Assembly (NCBI RefSeq): GCF_039888675.1
Contig: NZ_JBDQQR010000003.1
Location: forward strand, 62,001 to 126,000
Source: Mesorhizobium sp. CAU 1732
GTDB taxonomy: Bacteria; Pseudomonadota; Alphaproteobacteria; Rhizobiales; Rhizobiaceae
DNA length: 64,000 nt
Reading direction: 5' to 3'
Shown: positions 35,530 through 47,226 of the stretch, one piece after another
Position numbering within the stretch: the first letter of the stretch is position 1
How the letters are laid out: each line of letters starts with the position of its first letter
Made by a program: the position numbers and the translations under genes
Notes under the pieces: generated by a model
Seen by the model: only the letters and a program-made list of their open reading frames with translations
What the model was told of the DNA's origin: nothing
The model's database searches: none

Positions 35530-36504
35530 ATGATCAAGGCCTATTACCTCGACGGCGATCGCCTGCGCCCCGTGACCTGGGAGAGCGCCGACAAGGCCCG
35601 CATTGTCTGGGCCGATCTTTTCGGGCCAAGCACCGCGGAAGAGCGGATGATCGAGGAGTGGCTCGGCATCGGCGTTCCCACGCGCGAGGAGATGGAGGAG
35701 ATCGAGATCTCCTCCCGGCTCTACGTGGAAGACGGCGCATACTTCATGACCGCGACGCTTCCGGCCCACACGGACGGCGACAATCCGGTGATGGCTCCCG
35801 TAACGTTCGTGCTTGCCGGGCAACGTCTCGTGACGATCCGCTATAACGAACCACGCGCGTTCCAGACATTCCCGATGCGGGCCGAGAAAGCCGCGACTGG
35901 CTGCACCACCGGCGAATTGATCCTGGTCGGCCTGCTTGAGGCGATCGTCGATCGGCTGGCCGACATCCTTGAGCGCGCCGGGCGCGACGTGGAGTTGATT
36001 TCAAAGGGCATCTTCCATCCCACCGCCAAGAAGGCGTCGAAGCGTGACAGCGATTTTCAGGATATCCTGAAGCAAATCGGGCGAAAGGAAGATTTGGCCT
36101 CCAACATCCGCGATAGCCTGATGACGCTCCAGCGCCTGACCGGCTTCCTCGGCCACGCCGTCGCCCAGGAGAAGACGGGACGCGACACCCGCGCCCGGGT
36201 GAAGACCCTTTCGAGAGACGTCATCTCCCTCAGCGACCACGTCGCGTTCATGTCGCAGAAGGTCACGTTTCTCCTCGAAGCGACCCTTGGCATGATCAAT
36301 ATCGAGCAGAACGCGATCATCAAGATCGTGTCCGTGGCAGCGATCGTGTTCCTGCCACCGACGCTGGTTGCCTCGATCTACGGCATGAACTTCGAGATCA
36401 TGCCGGAATTGCGCTGGGGTCTGGGATACCCGGTCGCCCTCGGCCTCATGGTCGTTTCCGCGATCATGCCGTATCTGTACTTCAAGCGGCGCGGCTGGCT
36501 CTAG
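35530..36504 (+). CDS. corA: Magnesium/cobalt transporter CorA
   Basis: A 324-residue CorA-family channel. The N-terminal cytoplasmic domain is about 265 residues. Two C-terminal helices flank the diagnostic YGMNFE pore motif, and the end KRRGWL is basic as usual. The ATG at 35530 has GAAGG 8 nt upstream and is preferred over 35500. It separates ychF from the MaoC pair. Confidence 0.95.
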   Translation: MIKAYYLDGDRLRPVTWESADKARIVWADLFGPSTAEERMIEEWLGIGVPTREEMEEIEISSRLYVEDGAYFMTATLPAHTDGDNPVMAPVTFVLAGQRLVTIRYNEPRAFQTFPMRAEKAATGCTTGELILVGLLEAIVDRLADILERAGRDVELISKGIFHPTAKKASKRDSDFQDILKQIGRKEDLASNIRDSLMTLQRLTGFLGHAVAQEKTGRDTRARVKTLSRDVISLSDHVAFMSQKVTFLLEATLGMINIEQNAIIKIVSVAAIVFLPPTLVASIYGMNFEIMPELRWGLGYPVALGLMVVSAIMPYLYFKRRGWL

Positions 36505-36640
36505 CGTTCGATGCCTATTCCTCGATGTGCTCTCCGTCGATGCTGCGATACCGTGGCACAGCAAAAAAGAATCGTCAGGGAATTGCGTTTGCGGCCCATG
36601 CCATCCATCTACCCTGTTCAAGGATGAACAGGATTTCTGC

Positions 36641-37108
36641 ATGACCGGGAAACGATGGGCTTTCGAGGATTTCGCGGAGGGCGACACGATCGACCTCGGC
36701 GAAAAGCATGTGACAGCCGAAGAGATGATCGCGTTCGCCAGCGAATTCGACGCCCAGCCGATGCATCTCGATGAAGAAGCCGGGAAGGCGAGCATTCTGG
36801 GCGGATTGTCAGCCTCGGGGTGGCACACCTGCTGCATGTTCATGCGCATGATGTGCGACGGCTTTCTGCTGGACTCCACGTCGCAGGGGTCTCCGGGCAT
36901 CGATTCCGTAAAGTGGAAGAAGCCCGTGCTCGCCGGCGATACGCTGAAGGGCACGAGCACCATCACCGCCAAGCGCGAATCCGCGTCGCGGCCGACGCTC
37001 GGTTTCGTCACCTGCCGCCATGAACTCAAGAACCAGCGGGGCGAGGTCGTCCTCGAACTGCTGAACACCGGCATGTTCCTGAAACGCGCCACGGGAGCAG
37101 CCGCATGA
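36641..37108 (+). CDS. MaoC-like hot-dog fold dehydratase, first of a pair
   Basis: A 155-residue single hot-dog domain. The segment FASEFDAQPMHLDEEAG carries the Asp and His that serve as catalytic dyad in R-specific enoyl-CoA hydratases. GGLSASGWHTC follows as expected. The second MaoC gene starts within its stop codon (ATGA at 37105), so the products may form a heterodimer. The substrate is unknown. The start at 36641 gives the normal length. Confidence 0.88.
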   Translation: MTGKRWAFEDFAEGDTIDLGEKHVTAEEMIAFASEFDAQPMHLDEEAGKASILGGLSASGWHTCCMFMRMMCDGFLLDSTSQGSPGIDSVKWKKPVLAGDTLKGTSTITAKRESASRPTLGFVTCRHELKNQRGEVVLELLNTGMFLKRATGAAA

Positions 37109-37575
37109 CCCTCGACGAGTATTTCGCGCTCGGCAAGACGATCACGCTCGGCTCGCACACATTCGGTGCAGACGAGATCAAGGCGTTCGCCGCCAAGTAT
37201 GATCCACAGCGCTTCCACATGGACGAGAAGGAGGCCGAGAACAGCGTCTTCGGCAAGCTGTGCGCCTCCGGCTGGCACACGGCCTCGACCTGGATGAAGT
37301 ACAATCTGAAGCGGCGCGAGGATGTCAGCGACGGGCCGTGGGACGGACCCGGTCCGCGTCCCGAATTCGGCCCCTCGCCCGGCTTCCAGAACCTGAAATG
37401 GCTGAAGCCGGTCTATGCCGGCGACACCATCACCTTCACCCGACGCGCGATAGCCCATCGTGCGCTCGCTTCCCGTCCGGGCTGGCGCCTGCTGAGCATC
37501 ATGTGCGAGGCGTTTGGCGAGGACGGCACGAAGGTTCTGGAATTCGAAAGCGCCGTGCTGGTGAAGGTCGCCTGA
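37105..37575 (+). CDS. MaoC-like hot-dog fold dehydratase, second of a pair
   Basis: A 156-residue single hot-dog domain, clearly related to the preceding protein. FAAKYDPQRFHMDEKEA holds the candidate Asp-His pair, and GKLCASGWHTAST follows. A 4-nt overlap with the first gene indicates translational coupling. Tandem MaoC genes after ychF are common in Hyphomicrobiales as far as I recall. Confidence 0.88.
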   Translation: MTLDEYFALGKTITLGSHTFGADEIKAFAAKYDPQRFHMDEKEAENSVFGKLCASGWHTASTWMKYNLKRREDVSDGPWDGPGPRPEFGPSPGFQNLKWLKPVYAGDTITFTRRAIAHRALASRPGWRLLSIMCEAFGEDGTKVLEFESAVLVKVA

Positions 37576-37812
37576 GAGCGACGCGGCTTCGCTCCGGGCG
37601 CATACGCCGAAGCAGGTTGCCAGCGCAAACGCCTCCTGATAGAGGCAGCGCCTCAATTCCTTGTGCCGCAGGTATGATCATGGAAGCCAAGACCTCAGAC
37701 CGATAGGCCGCAACGACGCTCACCTCGTTGTTGCGGCAGTCTGCTCGGTTGCTTCCCGCTCCATGACAGTGGACCGCCGTCGAACGTCACCCGTTTGAAC
37801 GGATGCTTAGTC

Positions 37813-39021
37813 ATGCCTACCCGAAATCCACGCATGTGGACCTATAGAATGCCGGCCGCGCTGATGTTGCTGGCTCCTTTCAACATCCTCGCCTCGCTCG
37901 GCATGGATATCTACCTGCCCGTGGTGCCGGCAATGCCCGGAATCCTCGGCACAAGCGCGGCGGTGGTGCAACTCACCCTCACCGTCTACATGATCATGCT
38001 CGGCGTCGGGCAGATCGTGTTCGGGCCGCTGTCCGACCGCGTCGGCCGGCGGCCGGTGCTGATCGGCGGCGCGCTTGTCTTTGCGGCAGCCTCCCTGCTG
38101 CTGTCCGTCACGTCCTCGGCACCCCTGTTCGTCGCGCTGCGCCTCACCCAGGCGGTCGGCGCATCAGCCGTGCTCGTGGCGGTGTTCGCCACGATCCGTG
38201 ACGTCTATGCGGAAAGGCCCGAAAGCGCGGTCGTCTACAGCCTGATGAACGCGATGCTGGCCTTCGTGCCGGCGCTGGGACCGATCGCGGGCGCGCTCAT
38301 CGCCCATGCCTTCGGCTGGCGCGGCATCTTCGTCGCGCTCGCCCTGCCGGCCATCCTCGCTCTGCTGGCATCGCTGCCGGCATGGCATGAGACGCGGCCG
38401 ATTGTGGAGGGACCGCGAAAGGCAGCCTTCCGGCCGATCCTCAAAAGCCCCGCCTTCTGGACTTACACGCTCGGCTTCAGCGCCGCGATGGGCACGTTCT
38501 TCGTGTTCTTCTCGACAGCCCCGCGCGTGCTGATCGAGGGCGCCGGCTTTTCCGAAATCGGCTTCAGCCTCGCCTTCGCCACCGCTGCGTTGGTGATGAT
38601 CGCCACGACACGCTTCGCCGGGCGCTTCGTGAAGGGCTGGGGCATTCCGGGCAGCCTCGCACGCGGTATGGCCATGCTGATGGCTGGAGCGGTGCTTTTG
38701 GCGCTCGGTCAGCTCTGGCTGGAGCCGTCCTTCTGGTCCTTCGTCCTGCCGATGTGGCTGATCTCGATCGGGATCGTCTTCACGACCTCGGTCACCGCAA
38801 ACGGCGCGCTGGGGGAATTCGCAGACGTGGCCGGAACCGCCGTGGCGCTGCATTTCTGCGTGCAGAGCATCATCGTCGGCGTCGCGGGAACCGTGTTCGT
38901 CGTCTTGCTCGACGGCGCGACAGCCTGGCCGCTGGCGGGCTATGCGGCAACGCTGGCCACGATCACGCTGGTCGCGCTGTCGTGGCACCGCAAGCGCCGC
39001 ACCGCTCTGCGAGCGGCATAG
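37813..39021 (+). CDS. MFS multidrug transporter, Bcr/CflA (DHA1) type
   Basis: A 402-residue transporter with twelve predicted helices. GMDIYLPVVPAMPGILGTS and LSDRVGRRPVLIGG (MFS motif A) identify the Bcr/CflA group of drug:H+ antiporters, which export bicyclomycin, chloramphenicol and others. Substrate is not predictable. The ATG at 37813 is chosen over a TTG at 37795. A very stable hairpin lies immediately after the gene. Confidence 0.9.
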   Translation: MPTRNPRMWTYRMPAALMLLAPFNILASLGMDIYLPVVPAMPGILGTSAAVVQLTLTVYMIMLGVGQIVFGPLSDRVGRRPVLIGGALVFAAASLLLSVTSSAPLFVALRLTQAVGASAVLVAVFATIRDVYAERPESAVVYSLMNAMLAFVPALGPIAGALIAHAFGWRGIFVALALPAILALLASLPAWHETRPIVEGPRKAAFRPILKSPAFWTYTLGFSAAMGTFFVFFSTAPRVLIEGAGFSEIGFSLAFATAALVMIATTRFAGRFVKGWGIPGSLARGMAMLMAGAVLLALGQLWLEPSFWSFVLPMWLISIGIVFTTSVTANGALGEFADVAGTAVALHFCVQSIIVGVAGTVFVVLLDGATAWPLAGYAATLATITLVALSWHRKRRTALRAA

Positions 39022-39026
39022 AAGCA

Positions 39027-39059
39027 CGTACGGGCGGGCCACAGAGGTCCGCCCGTACG
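39027..39059. terminator. Strong hairpin between convergent MFS and apt genes
   Basis: A 14-bp stem (39027-39040 with 39046-39059, one G-T pair) closed by a 5-nt loop. It sits between the MFS stop (39021) and the apt stop (39068) and can serve both strands. The T-run is weak, so it may act partly as an RNA 3' end stabiliser. Confidence 0.7.
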
Positions 39060-39067
39060 ATCTCCGG

Positions 39068-39613
39068 TCAATGACCCTCGAAGCTGATCAGCGTGCGAAC
39101 CGGCACGCCGAGCGCCTCCAGCTTGGCCCGGCCACCCAGTTCCGGCAGATCGATCACGAAGCAGGCGGTGACGATCTCAGCACCCATCTGGGTCAGAAGC
39201 TTCACCGCGCCCTCGGCCGTGCCGCCGGTGGCGATGAGATCGTCGACCAGGATCACGCGTTCACCCGACTGGACCGCGTCCTTGTGCATCTCCATCTCGT
39301 CGAGACCGTATTCGAGCGAATAGGCAACCCGCACGGTTTCGTGCGGCAGCTTGCCCTTCTTGCGGATCGGGATGAAGCCGGCCGACAGTTGGTGCGCGAT
39401 CGCGCCGCCGAGAATGAACCCACGCGCCTCTATGCCGGCAACCTTGTCGATCTTCGACCCCGCCCATGGGTGCACGAGTTCATCGACCGCGCGGCGGAAT
39501 GCGCGTGCATTGCCGAGCAGGGTCGTGATGTCGCGAAACTGGATGCCCGGCTTCGGATAGTCGGGAATTGTGCGGATCGCGGCGAGAAGCGTGTCTTCGA
39601 GGGAGGATTTCAA
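39068..39613 (-). CDS. apt: Adenine phosphoribosyltransferase
   Basis: A 181-residue salvage enzyme that converts adenine and PRPP to AMP. The PRPP loop [14 protein letters not shown] and [16 protein letters not shown] are diagnostic. The TTG at 39613 has GGGGA about 8 nt upstream and gives the usual family N-terminus; an ATG at 39646 would add 11 residues without a ribosome site. A longer frame to 39841 runs into the cytochrome c1 gene and is rejected. Confidence 0.95.
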   Translation of the reverse strand: MKSSLEDTLLAAIRTIPDYPKPGIQFRDITTLLGNARAFRRAVDELVHPWAGSKIDKVAGIEARGFILGGAIAHQLSAGFIPIRKKGKLPHETVRVAYSLEYGLDEMEMHKDAVQSGERVILVDDLIATGGTAEGAVKLLTQMGAEIVTACFVIDLPELGGRAKLEALGVPVRTLISFEGH

Positions 39614-39666
39614 AGCATGGTCCCCAATTGTGATGCCGACAGTCATGACCGGCGAAGGCGCAAATG

Positions 39667-39689
39667 AAAAGGGCGGCACGAGGCCGCCC
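39667..39689 (-). terminator. Intrinsic terminator of the petABC operon
   Basis: GGGCGGC (39671-39677) pairs with GCCGCCC (39683-39689) around a 5-nt loop. On the minus strand the stem is followed by TTTTCATTT. It lies 26 nt after the cytochrome c1 stop codon. Confidence 0.75.
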
Positions 39690-39714
39690 AAAACTTTCAT
39701 GATCGGTTGATCGC

Positions 39715-40563
39715 TCAGTGCGGCACGTTCGACCAGACCTTGCGCTTGGTCAGGTAGACGAGGCCACCGAACAGCGCGAGGAAAATGAGCACATTGAAGC
39801 CCATGCGCTTGCGCGCCTCCATGTGCGGCTCCGCAGCCCACATCAGGAAGGCAGACACGTCGTGCGCGTACTGGTCGAGCGTCTGGGGCGCGCCGTCATC
39901 ATAGGTCACCTGGCCGTCCGCGAGGGGGGGCGGCATGGCAAGGGCGGGGCCCGCGATGAAATGCGGGTTGTAGTAGGTGCCTTCCGGGACAGTGACGCCT
40001 TCCGGCGCCTCGTCCTCGTACCCGACGAGAAGGTTGTAGATGTAGTCGGGGCCACCCTCCGCATACTGCGTGAAGATGTCGAAGACGAACAGCGGGAAGC
40101 CGCGCTCGACGGCGCGCGCCTTGGCGATCAGCGAGAAATCTGGCGGATGCGCGCCGTTGTTGGAGGCCGCAGCCTGCTGCGGATTTGCGAAGGGCGCCGG
40201 GAAGTGGTCCGACGGCAGCGCGGGACGCATGAACATCTCGCCGTTCGCGTCGGGCTCTGAATCCTGCACTTCATACTCGGCAGCGAGCGCACGCACCTGT
40301 GCGTCCGAATAGCCCAGGTCCTGCAGCGAGCGGAAAGGAACCAGATCCATCGAGTGGCAGGCCGCACAGGCCTCACGGTAGACCTTGAGGCCGCGCTGCA
40401 ACTGGCCCTTGTCGTATGTGCCGAACGGGCCGGCAAACGACCAGTCCTGCTCGACCGGCTTGACGAGCGGGTAGTGTGGCGTCTCGCCCTCGGCGGCAAG
40501 TGCCGCCCCGGACAGGGACATCCCGATCCCAAGCGCGGCGAGTCCTTTGAGGAAAGCGTTCAT
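39715..40563 (-). CDS. petC: Cytochrome c1 of the bc1 complex
   Basis: A 282-residue periplasmic heme protein of complex III with a signal peptide ([11 protein letters not shown]) and one C-terminal anchor helix ([16 protein letters not shown]). The heme-binding motif CAACH gives C66, C69 and H70; the axial Met is probably in GPALAMPPP. It passes electrons from the Rieske protein to cytochrome c. A longer open frame (to 41514) reads through cytochrome b out of frame and is rejected. It is the last gene of petABC. Confidence 0.96.
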   Translation of the reverse strand: MNAFLKGLAALGIGMSLSGAALAAEGETPHYPLVKPVEQDWSFAGPFGTYDKGQLQRGLKVYREACAACHSMDLVPFRSLQDLGYSDAQVRALAAEYEVQDSEPDANGEMFMRPALPSDHFPAPFANPQQAAASNNGAHPPDFSLIAKARAVERGFPLFVFDIFTQYAEGGPDYIYNLLVGYEDEAPEGVTVPEGTYYNPHFIAGPALAMPPPLADGQVTYDDGAPQTLDQYAHDVSAFLMWAAEPHMEARKRMGFNVLIFLALFGGLVYLTKRKVWSNVPH

Positions 40564-40592
40564 TGTCAAAGTCCTTGTCTGCCTGAGAAGGC

Positions 40593-41897
40593 TCAGCCCT
40601 TGGTTTCCGGCGCGGCGTTCGAGCCAGCCGGCTGGACGGTTGCGGAGCCCTTGTTCTTTGCCAGCACTGCCTCGGTGATCGAGTTCGGCAGCCGGCGCGG
40701 CGTCTCGATGAGGCCGAGAATCGGCATGATCACGAGGAAGAAGCCGAAATAGTACAGCGTCGAGATCTGCATGGCCGGGATGTACCAGCCTTCTGCGGGC
40801 CGCGAACCGAGCCAGCCGAGGAAGATGGCGTTGATTGCGAAAAGCCAGAAGAACAGCTTGTACCACGGGCGGTAGACAGCCGAGCGCACCTTCGACGTGT
40901 CGAGCCACGGCACGACGAACAGGACCGCGATCGCGCCGAACATGGCGAGCACGCCGCCCAGCTTGGAGTCGATCGGCCCGATGTTGAAGGTGATGGCGCG
41001 CAGGATCGCGTAGAACGGCAGGAAGTACCATTCGGGAACGATGTGCGACGGTGTCTTGAGCGAGTCGGCCGGGATGTAATTGTCCGGATGGCCCATGAAG
41101 TTCGGGATGTAGAAGACGAAGTAGGCGAAGACCGCGAGGAAGACGATCATCGCGAAGCCGTCCTTGATCGTCGCGTAGGGCGTGAAGTTGACGGTATCCG
41201 TCTTGGACTTCACCTCGATGCCGGTCGGGTTCGTCTGGCCTGTGACGTGAAGCGCCCAGACGTGCAGCACGACGACGCCCGCAATCATGAAGGGCAGCAG
41301 GTAATGCAGCGAGAAGAAGCGGTTGAGCGTCGGATTGTCGACCGCGAAGCCGCCGAGCAGCAGTTCCTGGATCCAGGTTCCGACGAGCGGGATGGCGGTG
41401 AAGAAGCCGGTGATGACCGTCGCGCCCCAGAAGCTCATCTGGCCCCATGGCAGCACGTAACCCATGAATGCGGTCGCCATCATCAGGAGGTAGATGATGC
41501 AGCCCAGGATCCACAGGAGCTCGCGCGGCGCCTTATAGGAGCCGTAGTAGAGCCCGCGGAAGATGTGCAGGTAAACGGCGACGAAGAACATCGACGCGCC
41601 GTTGGAATGCAGGTAGCGCAAGAGCCAGCCGGAATTGACGTCGCGCATGATCTTCTCGACCGAGTTGAACGCGAGTTCAGTCGACGCGGCATAGTGCATG
41701 GCGAGCACGATGCCGGTGACGATCTGCGCGACGAGCATGATCGAGAGAATACCGCCGAACGTGTAGGCGTAATTCAGGTTGCGCGGAACCGGATAGGAGA
41801 CGAACGAGTCGTGCACGAGCCGCGGCAGCGGCAGGCGCGAATCGAACCAGCGTCCGAGTCCGGTCTTGGGCGAATAGGTCGAGTGTCCACCGCTCAT
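40593..41897 (-). CDS. petB: Cytochrome b of the bc1 complex
   Basis: A 434-residue integral membrane subunit with eight predicted helices that carries both b hemes and the quinol sites. The Qo-site motif PEWY is present in [16 protein letters not shown], as are [16 protein letters not shown] and the paired histidines of the b-heme helices. The protein is of proteobacterial single-chain length. It is encoded between the Rieske and cytochrome c1 genes with short gaps (22 and 29 nt). Confidence 0.97.
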   Translation of the reverse strand: MSGGHSTYSPKTGLGRWFDSRLPLPRLVHDSFVSYPVPRNLNYAYTFGGILSIMLVAQIVTGIVLAMHYAASTELAFNSVEKIMRDVNSGWLLRYLHSNGASMFFVAVYLHIFRGLYYGSYKAPRELLWILGCIIYLLMMATAFMGYVLPWGQMSFWGATVITGFFTAIPLVGTWIQELLLGGFAVDNPTLNRFFSLHYLLPFMIAGVVVLHVWALHVTGQTNPTGIEVKSKTDTVNFTPYATIKDGFAMIVFLAVFAYFVFYIPNFMGHPDNYIPADSLKTPSHIVPEWYFLPFYAILRAITFNIGPIDSKLGGVLAMFGAIAVLFVVPWLDTSKVRSAVYRPWYKLFFWLFAINAIFLGWLGSRPAEGWYIPAMQISTLYYFGFFLVIMPILGLIETPRRLPNSITEAVLAKNKGSATVQPAGSNAAPETKG

Positions 41898-41919
41898 GGT
41901 CTAATGCTCTCTCTTTGCC

Positions 41920-42483
41920 TCAGCCGATCCTGATGACCGTATCGGATATGAATTCGAAGTTCGGGATATGCAGGTTTTCCGGTGCCGGACCGGTTCGGAT
42001 ACGGCCGGCCGTATCGTAGTGCGAGCCGTGGCACGGGCAGAACCAGCCGCCAAAATCGCCGGCCTGGCCGAGCGGCACGCAACCAAGATGGGTGCACGAG
42101 CCGATCATCACGATCCAGTTCTCCTTGCCCTCTCCGGCAGAGCGATCGATGTCGGTCGCCTGCGCGTCTGCGGCGAGATTGTCGTTGCGGGCAACCGGGT
42201 CCTTAAGCGCGGAGAGCTCGACGGCGCGTGCTTCCTCGATCTCGGCTTCGGTACGGTTGCGAATGAAAACGGGCTTGCCGCGCCATTTGGCGGTCACCGA
42301 CATGCCGGCCTCGATGGCCGAAACGTCGACATCGATCGTGGCCAGGGCCAGTGTCGATGCATCGGGACGCATCTGATCGATGAACGGCCAGACGGCGGCA
42401 CCGACGCCGACCACGCCGGCCATGCCTGTCGCAATGTAAAGAAAATCGCGGCGGTTATGCTCGGTCGATTCGTTCGCGCTCAC
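41920..42483 (-). CDS. petA: Ubiquinol-cytochrome c reductase iron-sulfur (Rieske) subunit
   Basis: A 187-residue Rieske protein, anchored by a Tat-type N-terminus ([20 protein letters not shown]). The cluster-binding motifs are CTHLGC and CPCHGSHYD. It takes electrons from quinol and hands them to cytochrome c1. The GTG at 42483 with AAAGGA about 10 nt upstream is preferred; an ATG at 42507 has no ribosome site. It starts the petABC operon. Confidence 0.96.
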   Translation of the reverse strand: MSANESTEHNRRDFLYIATGMAGVVGVGAAVWPFIDQMRPDASTLALATIDVDVSAIEAGMSVTAKWRGKPVFIRNRTEAEIEEARAVELSALKDPVARNDNLAADAQATDIDRSAGEGKENWIVMIGSCTHLGCVPLGQAGDFGGWFCPCHGSHYDTAGRIRTGPAPENLHIPNFEFISDTVIRIG

Positions 42484-42786
42484 GGGCAGACGGTCCTTTC
42501 GCCTCATTGTCGCCGGAAGGAACCCGCATGACCGCTTCCTGTGTCCTGCCTGACGCGAAACCCCGATACACTGGTGGCTGGCGACGGCTGGCGGATTCCC
42601 CCTGCATTTGGCGATGGTTTCTATGCGCGTGCCGTACGATTGTCCAGTATTGCGAGGGTGTGACGGCAGATTGTCGCGGGCAGTTCGAGACGGGGTCGCG
42701 CAACACGCGCGCTGACGGTACGTTCGACCGCGCCCAAAGCCGCTTGAAAGGCCGCCGACAGAGCGCTCAACCCCAAGGTTGGCGGA
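42484..42786. other. Intergenic region upstream of petABC
   Basis: These 303 bases lie between the DUF6665 stop and the Rieske start, all on the minus strand. They should hold the petABC promoter and any site for a PetR-like regulator. I see no convincing -35/-10 pair, terminator or additional gene; ORFs here are short and lack ribosome sites. Confidence 0.35.
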
Positions 42787-43116
42787 TCACGAAGCGCCCA
42801 AACGCGCAAGAATCTCCCGGGGAATTCCGTAATCCGCGATCGCATCGTGATGACGCCGCAGGCCGCAGAGTTCACGCTGGATGAAATAGGCATAAACGGC
42901 GTCGGCCGCCTGCTTGACCAGCGCCGGGCGATGCTGCGCGTTCTCCCCATTCTCACGAAGCTGGCGTAGCGCCGCTTCCACGCGTTCGCCGGCCCTGCCG
43001 AGCGACGCCGCCTTCTCCGCCGCGATCTCGTGGTCGATCGGATTGATTCCGGCTGTGTCGGCGGACGATCCCGCGACCGCCGAAGTCGAATAGCGAGAAG
43101 GCGGGCGCAGGCTCAT
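42787..43116 (-). CDS. DUF6665 family protein
   Basis: A 109-residue helical protein. The C-terminal half, AADAVYAYFIQRELCGLRRHHDAIADYGIPREILARLGA, matches a conserved family found in Hyphomicrobiales that I recall as DUF6665. Function is unknown. It starts 4 nt after the stop of the second ABC exporter gene, so it is the last gene of that operon. Confidence 0.75.
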   Translation of the reverse strand: MSLRPPSRYSTSAVAGSSADTAGINPIDHEIAAEKAASLGRAGERVEAALRQLRENGENAQHRPALVKQAADAVYAYFIQRELCGLRRHHDAIADYGIPREILARLGAS

Positions 43117-43120
43117 CGAC

Positions 43121-45021
43121 CTATTCCGCGGCGAGGCTCGATGCGAGGAAACCGCCGGACTGCCGCTTCCAGAGCTGTGCATAAAGGCCGTCGCTGGCGA
43201 TGAGGTCGTCATGCGTCCCCTCTTCCACGATGCGGCCCTCGTCGATCACGACGAGGCGGTCAAGCGCTGCGATGGTCGACAGGCGATGCGCCACGGCGAT
43301 CACGGTCTTGCCTTCCATCAGGCGATTGAGGTTTTCCTGGATCGCCGCCTCGATCTCGGAATCGAGCGCCGATGTCGCCTCATCCAGGATGAGAACCGGC
43401 GCGTTCTTGAGCATCATGCGCGCGATGGCGATGCGCTGGCGCTGCCCACCGGAGAGCTTCACGCCGCGCTCGCCGACATGCGCCTCATATCCGCGCCGTC
43501 CTTTCGGGTCGACCACGTCGACGATGAACTCGTGCGCGGCAGCGCGCCGTGCCGCCTCGACCACCTCCTCGTCCGTCGCACCCGGCTTGCCATAGGCGAT
43601 GTTGTCCCGGATCGAGCGATGCATGAGCATCGGATCCTGCGCGACGACGCCGAACTGGGCGCGCAGCGATGTCTGTGTCACATCGCGGATGTCCTGCCCA
43701 TCGAGCAGGATGCGCCCGCCCTCGACGTCGAACAGGCGCAAGGCGAGATTGACGACCGTCGTCTTGCCGGCGCCCGAGGGGCCGACGAGCGCGACCCGCT
43801 CGCCCGGCTTCACATGCAAGGTGAGATGCTCGATGATCCCGCTGCCCCGCCCGTAGGTGAAGGTGACGTCATCGAATTTCAGGTCGCCCGCGACGCGCGG
43901 CATGATTTTGGCGTCGGGCTTGTCGCTGAGGCCGGGCTTCACGGAAATGGTGCCGGTCGCATCCTGCACGGTCGCGAACGAACGGATGAGACCGTTGATG
44001 TTGAACATCATGTAGCCGGACATCTGGTTGAGCCGGAACACGAGGCCCATCGCAGCCGCGATCTCGCCCGTCGTCGCGCCGCCGGCCATCCAGCTACGAA
44101 TCGCGAGCGCCATGATGGCAGCCATCATGAAACCGTTGATGATGGCGACAGCCGCGCGAACGAGCGTGATCGCACGCGTCAGCCGCGTCACCGAACCGAG
44201 ATAGCGGTCCATGCCGTCGCGGACATAATCGTTCTCGCGGTGCCCGCTGTCGAAGAGCTTCACCGCCATGATGTTCGTGAACGCATCCACCAGCCGCCCG
44301 GTGAGAATGGAACGTTCGTCGGCCGACCGACGCCCTGCCGCACGCAGCGGCGGCAGCAGGTACCAGGCGGCAATGCCATAGGCCGCGAGCCAGGCCAGCA
44401 GCACGACGCCCATCATCGGGTCGAGCAGGGTCAGAATCGTCGCGGCGAGCACCAGGAACGACAGGAAGCTCCACATCGTCTGAAGCGACGAGACGATGAA
44501 GTCGCCGGTCGCTTCGCCGCCTTGCAGGATCTTGGTCGCGATGCGGCCTGCGAAATCGTTCTGGTAGAACGCATAGGGCTGTTCGATCACGCGCCGGAAC
44601 GATTGCCAGCGCACGAGCTGGTAAAAGCTCGGCACCACGATCTGCTGTTCGACGATCGAGTTGGCGATCATCACGCCCGCGCGAATGACCAGAACCAGAA
44701 CCAGCATCGCGACCAGCTCTGGCCAATGGTCGGACAGGAGTTGCGCGGGGGATGAGTTGTCGAGCAGGTCGATCAGCCAGCCGAGCGACCAGTAAAGCGC
44801 TGCATCGATCGCGCCGGAAAGCCCGCCGACGAGCAGCAACAGGATGAACGGCCCCTTGGCCTGACGCGCGAAGAAGAGGATGAACTGCCAGGCATCGCGG
44901 GGCAGAACCTCGCGCTCCGTATCGGCGAAAGGCTCGATAACGCCTTCCGCCTTGCGCCAGATCCTCTCGGCGAAGCCATCGTCCTTCTGATCCAGGACCT
45001 CGCTCTCTTCGCGTGACGTGG

Positions 45022-45025
<4 letters not shown>
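43121..45025 (-). CDS. ABC exporter, fused permease-ATPase (second of a pair)
   Basis: A 634-residue half-transporter: an N-terminal six-helix domain (about 50-340) followed by an ATPase with GPSGAGKTTV, LSGGQRQRIAIARMML and ILDEATSALD. It is closely related to the gene upstream, and the 4-nt overlap (ATGA at 45022-45025) points to a heterodimeric exporter. Relatives next to the petABC operon are annotated as lipid A or multidrug exporters; the cargo is unknown. Confidence 0.9.
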
Positions 45026-46887
<1,862 letters not shown>

Positions 46888-46908
46888 CGTTCAGTATCTT
46901 CTCTCAAA

Positions 46909-47193
46909 TTACCTGTGCCCGCTACGCGGGCCAATTTGCGTCTGACGCGAAGCGGATTTCGGGGCGCCTTTCGAGCGCGCCTCTTGCCCCTGCTTCGCGG
47001 TGGGTCCGCTGGCTGTCGATTGCCCGGGAAGATGAGCTTCCGCGGGCTTCGCGCCAAGCGCTTGTCTGAACGCTACTGACAGCTCCGCGTCAGGAGACGC
47101 GTCGTTGTCTTCCGACGGGACTGGATGTCCCAGTCTGGCCAGCATCGTGAGCGGGTGTAGCACAGCATCGGCTTTCCGAATCTTGGATGACAT
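46909..47193 (-). CDS. Unknown small protein upstream of the ABC exporter pair
   Basis: A 94-codon ORF. The ATG at 47193 has GAAAGGAT with a spacing of about 6-7 nt, better than most starts in the window. The protein is hydrophilic and rich in Ser, Ala and Gly, with a basic C-terminus; it has no signal peptide or known motif. It begins 33 nt after the preceding 113-codon ORF and ends 21 nt before the exporter gene, so the order suggests one transcript. It may be non-coding by chance; I rate it as tentative. Confidence 0.4.
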   Translation of the reverse strand: MSSKIRKADAVLHPLTMLARLGHPVPSEDNDASPDAELSVAFRQALGAKPAEAHLPGQSTASGPTAKQGQEARSKGAPKSASRQTQIGPRSGHR

Positions 47194-47226
47194 GGCTGTA
47201 TCCTTTCTGATCGAACTCGGCAGCCC

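Noticed and set aside
36001..37656. 551-codon minus-strand ORF
   Set aside because: Antisense to corA and the MaoC pair, no domain.
37708..37736. 7-bp hairpin between the MaoC pair and the Bcr-type gene
   Set aside because: No T-run follows and the loop is long; chance pairing in GC-rich DNA cannot be excluded.
39715..41514. 599-codon minus-strand ORF including cytochrome c1
   Set aside because: Only the last 282 codons encode cytochrome c1; the first part is cytochrome b read in the wrong frame.
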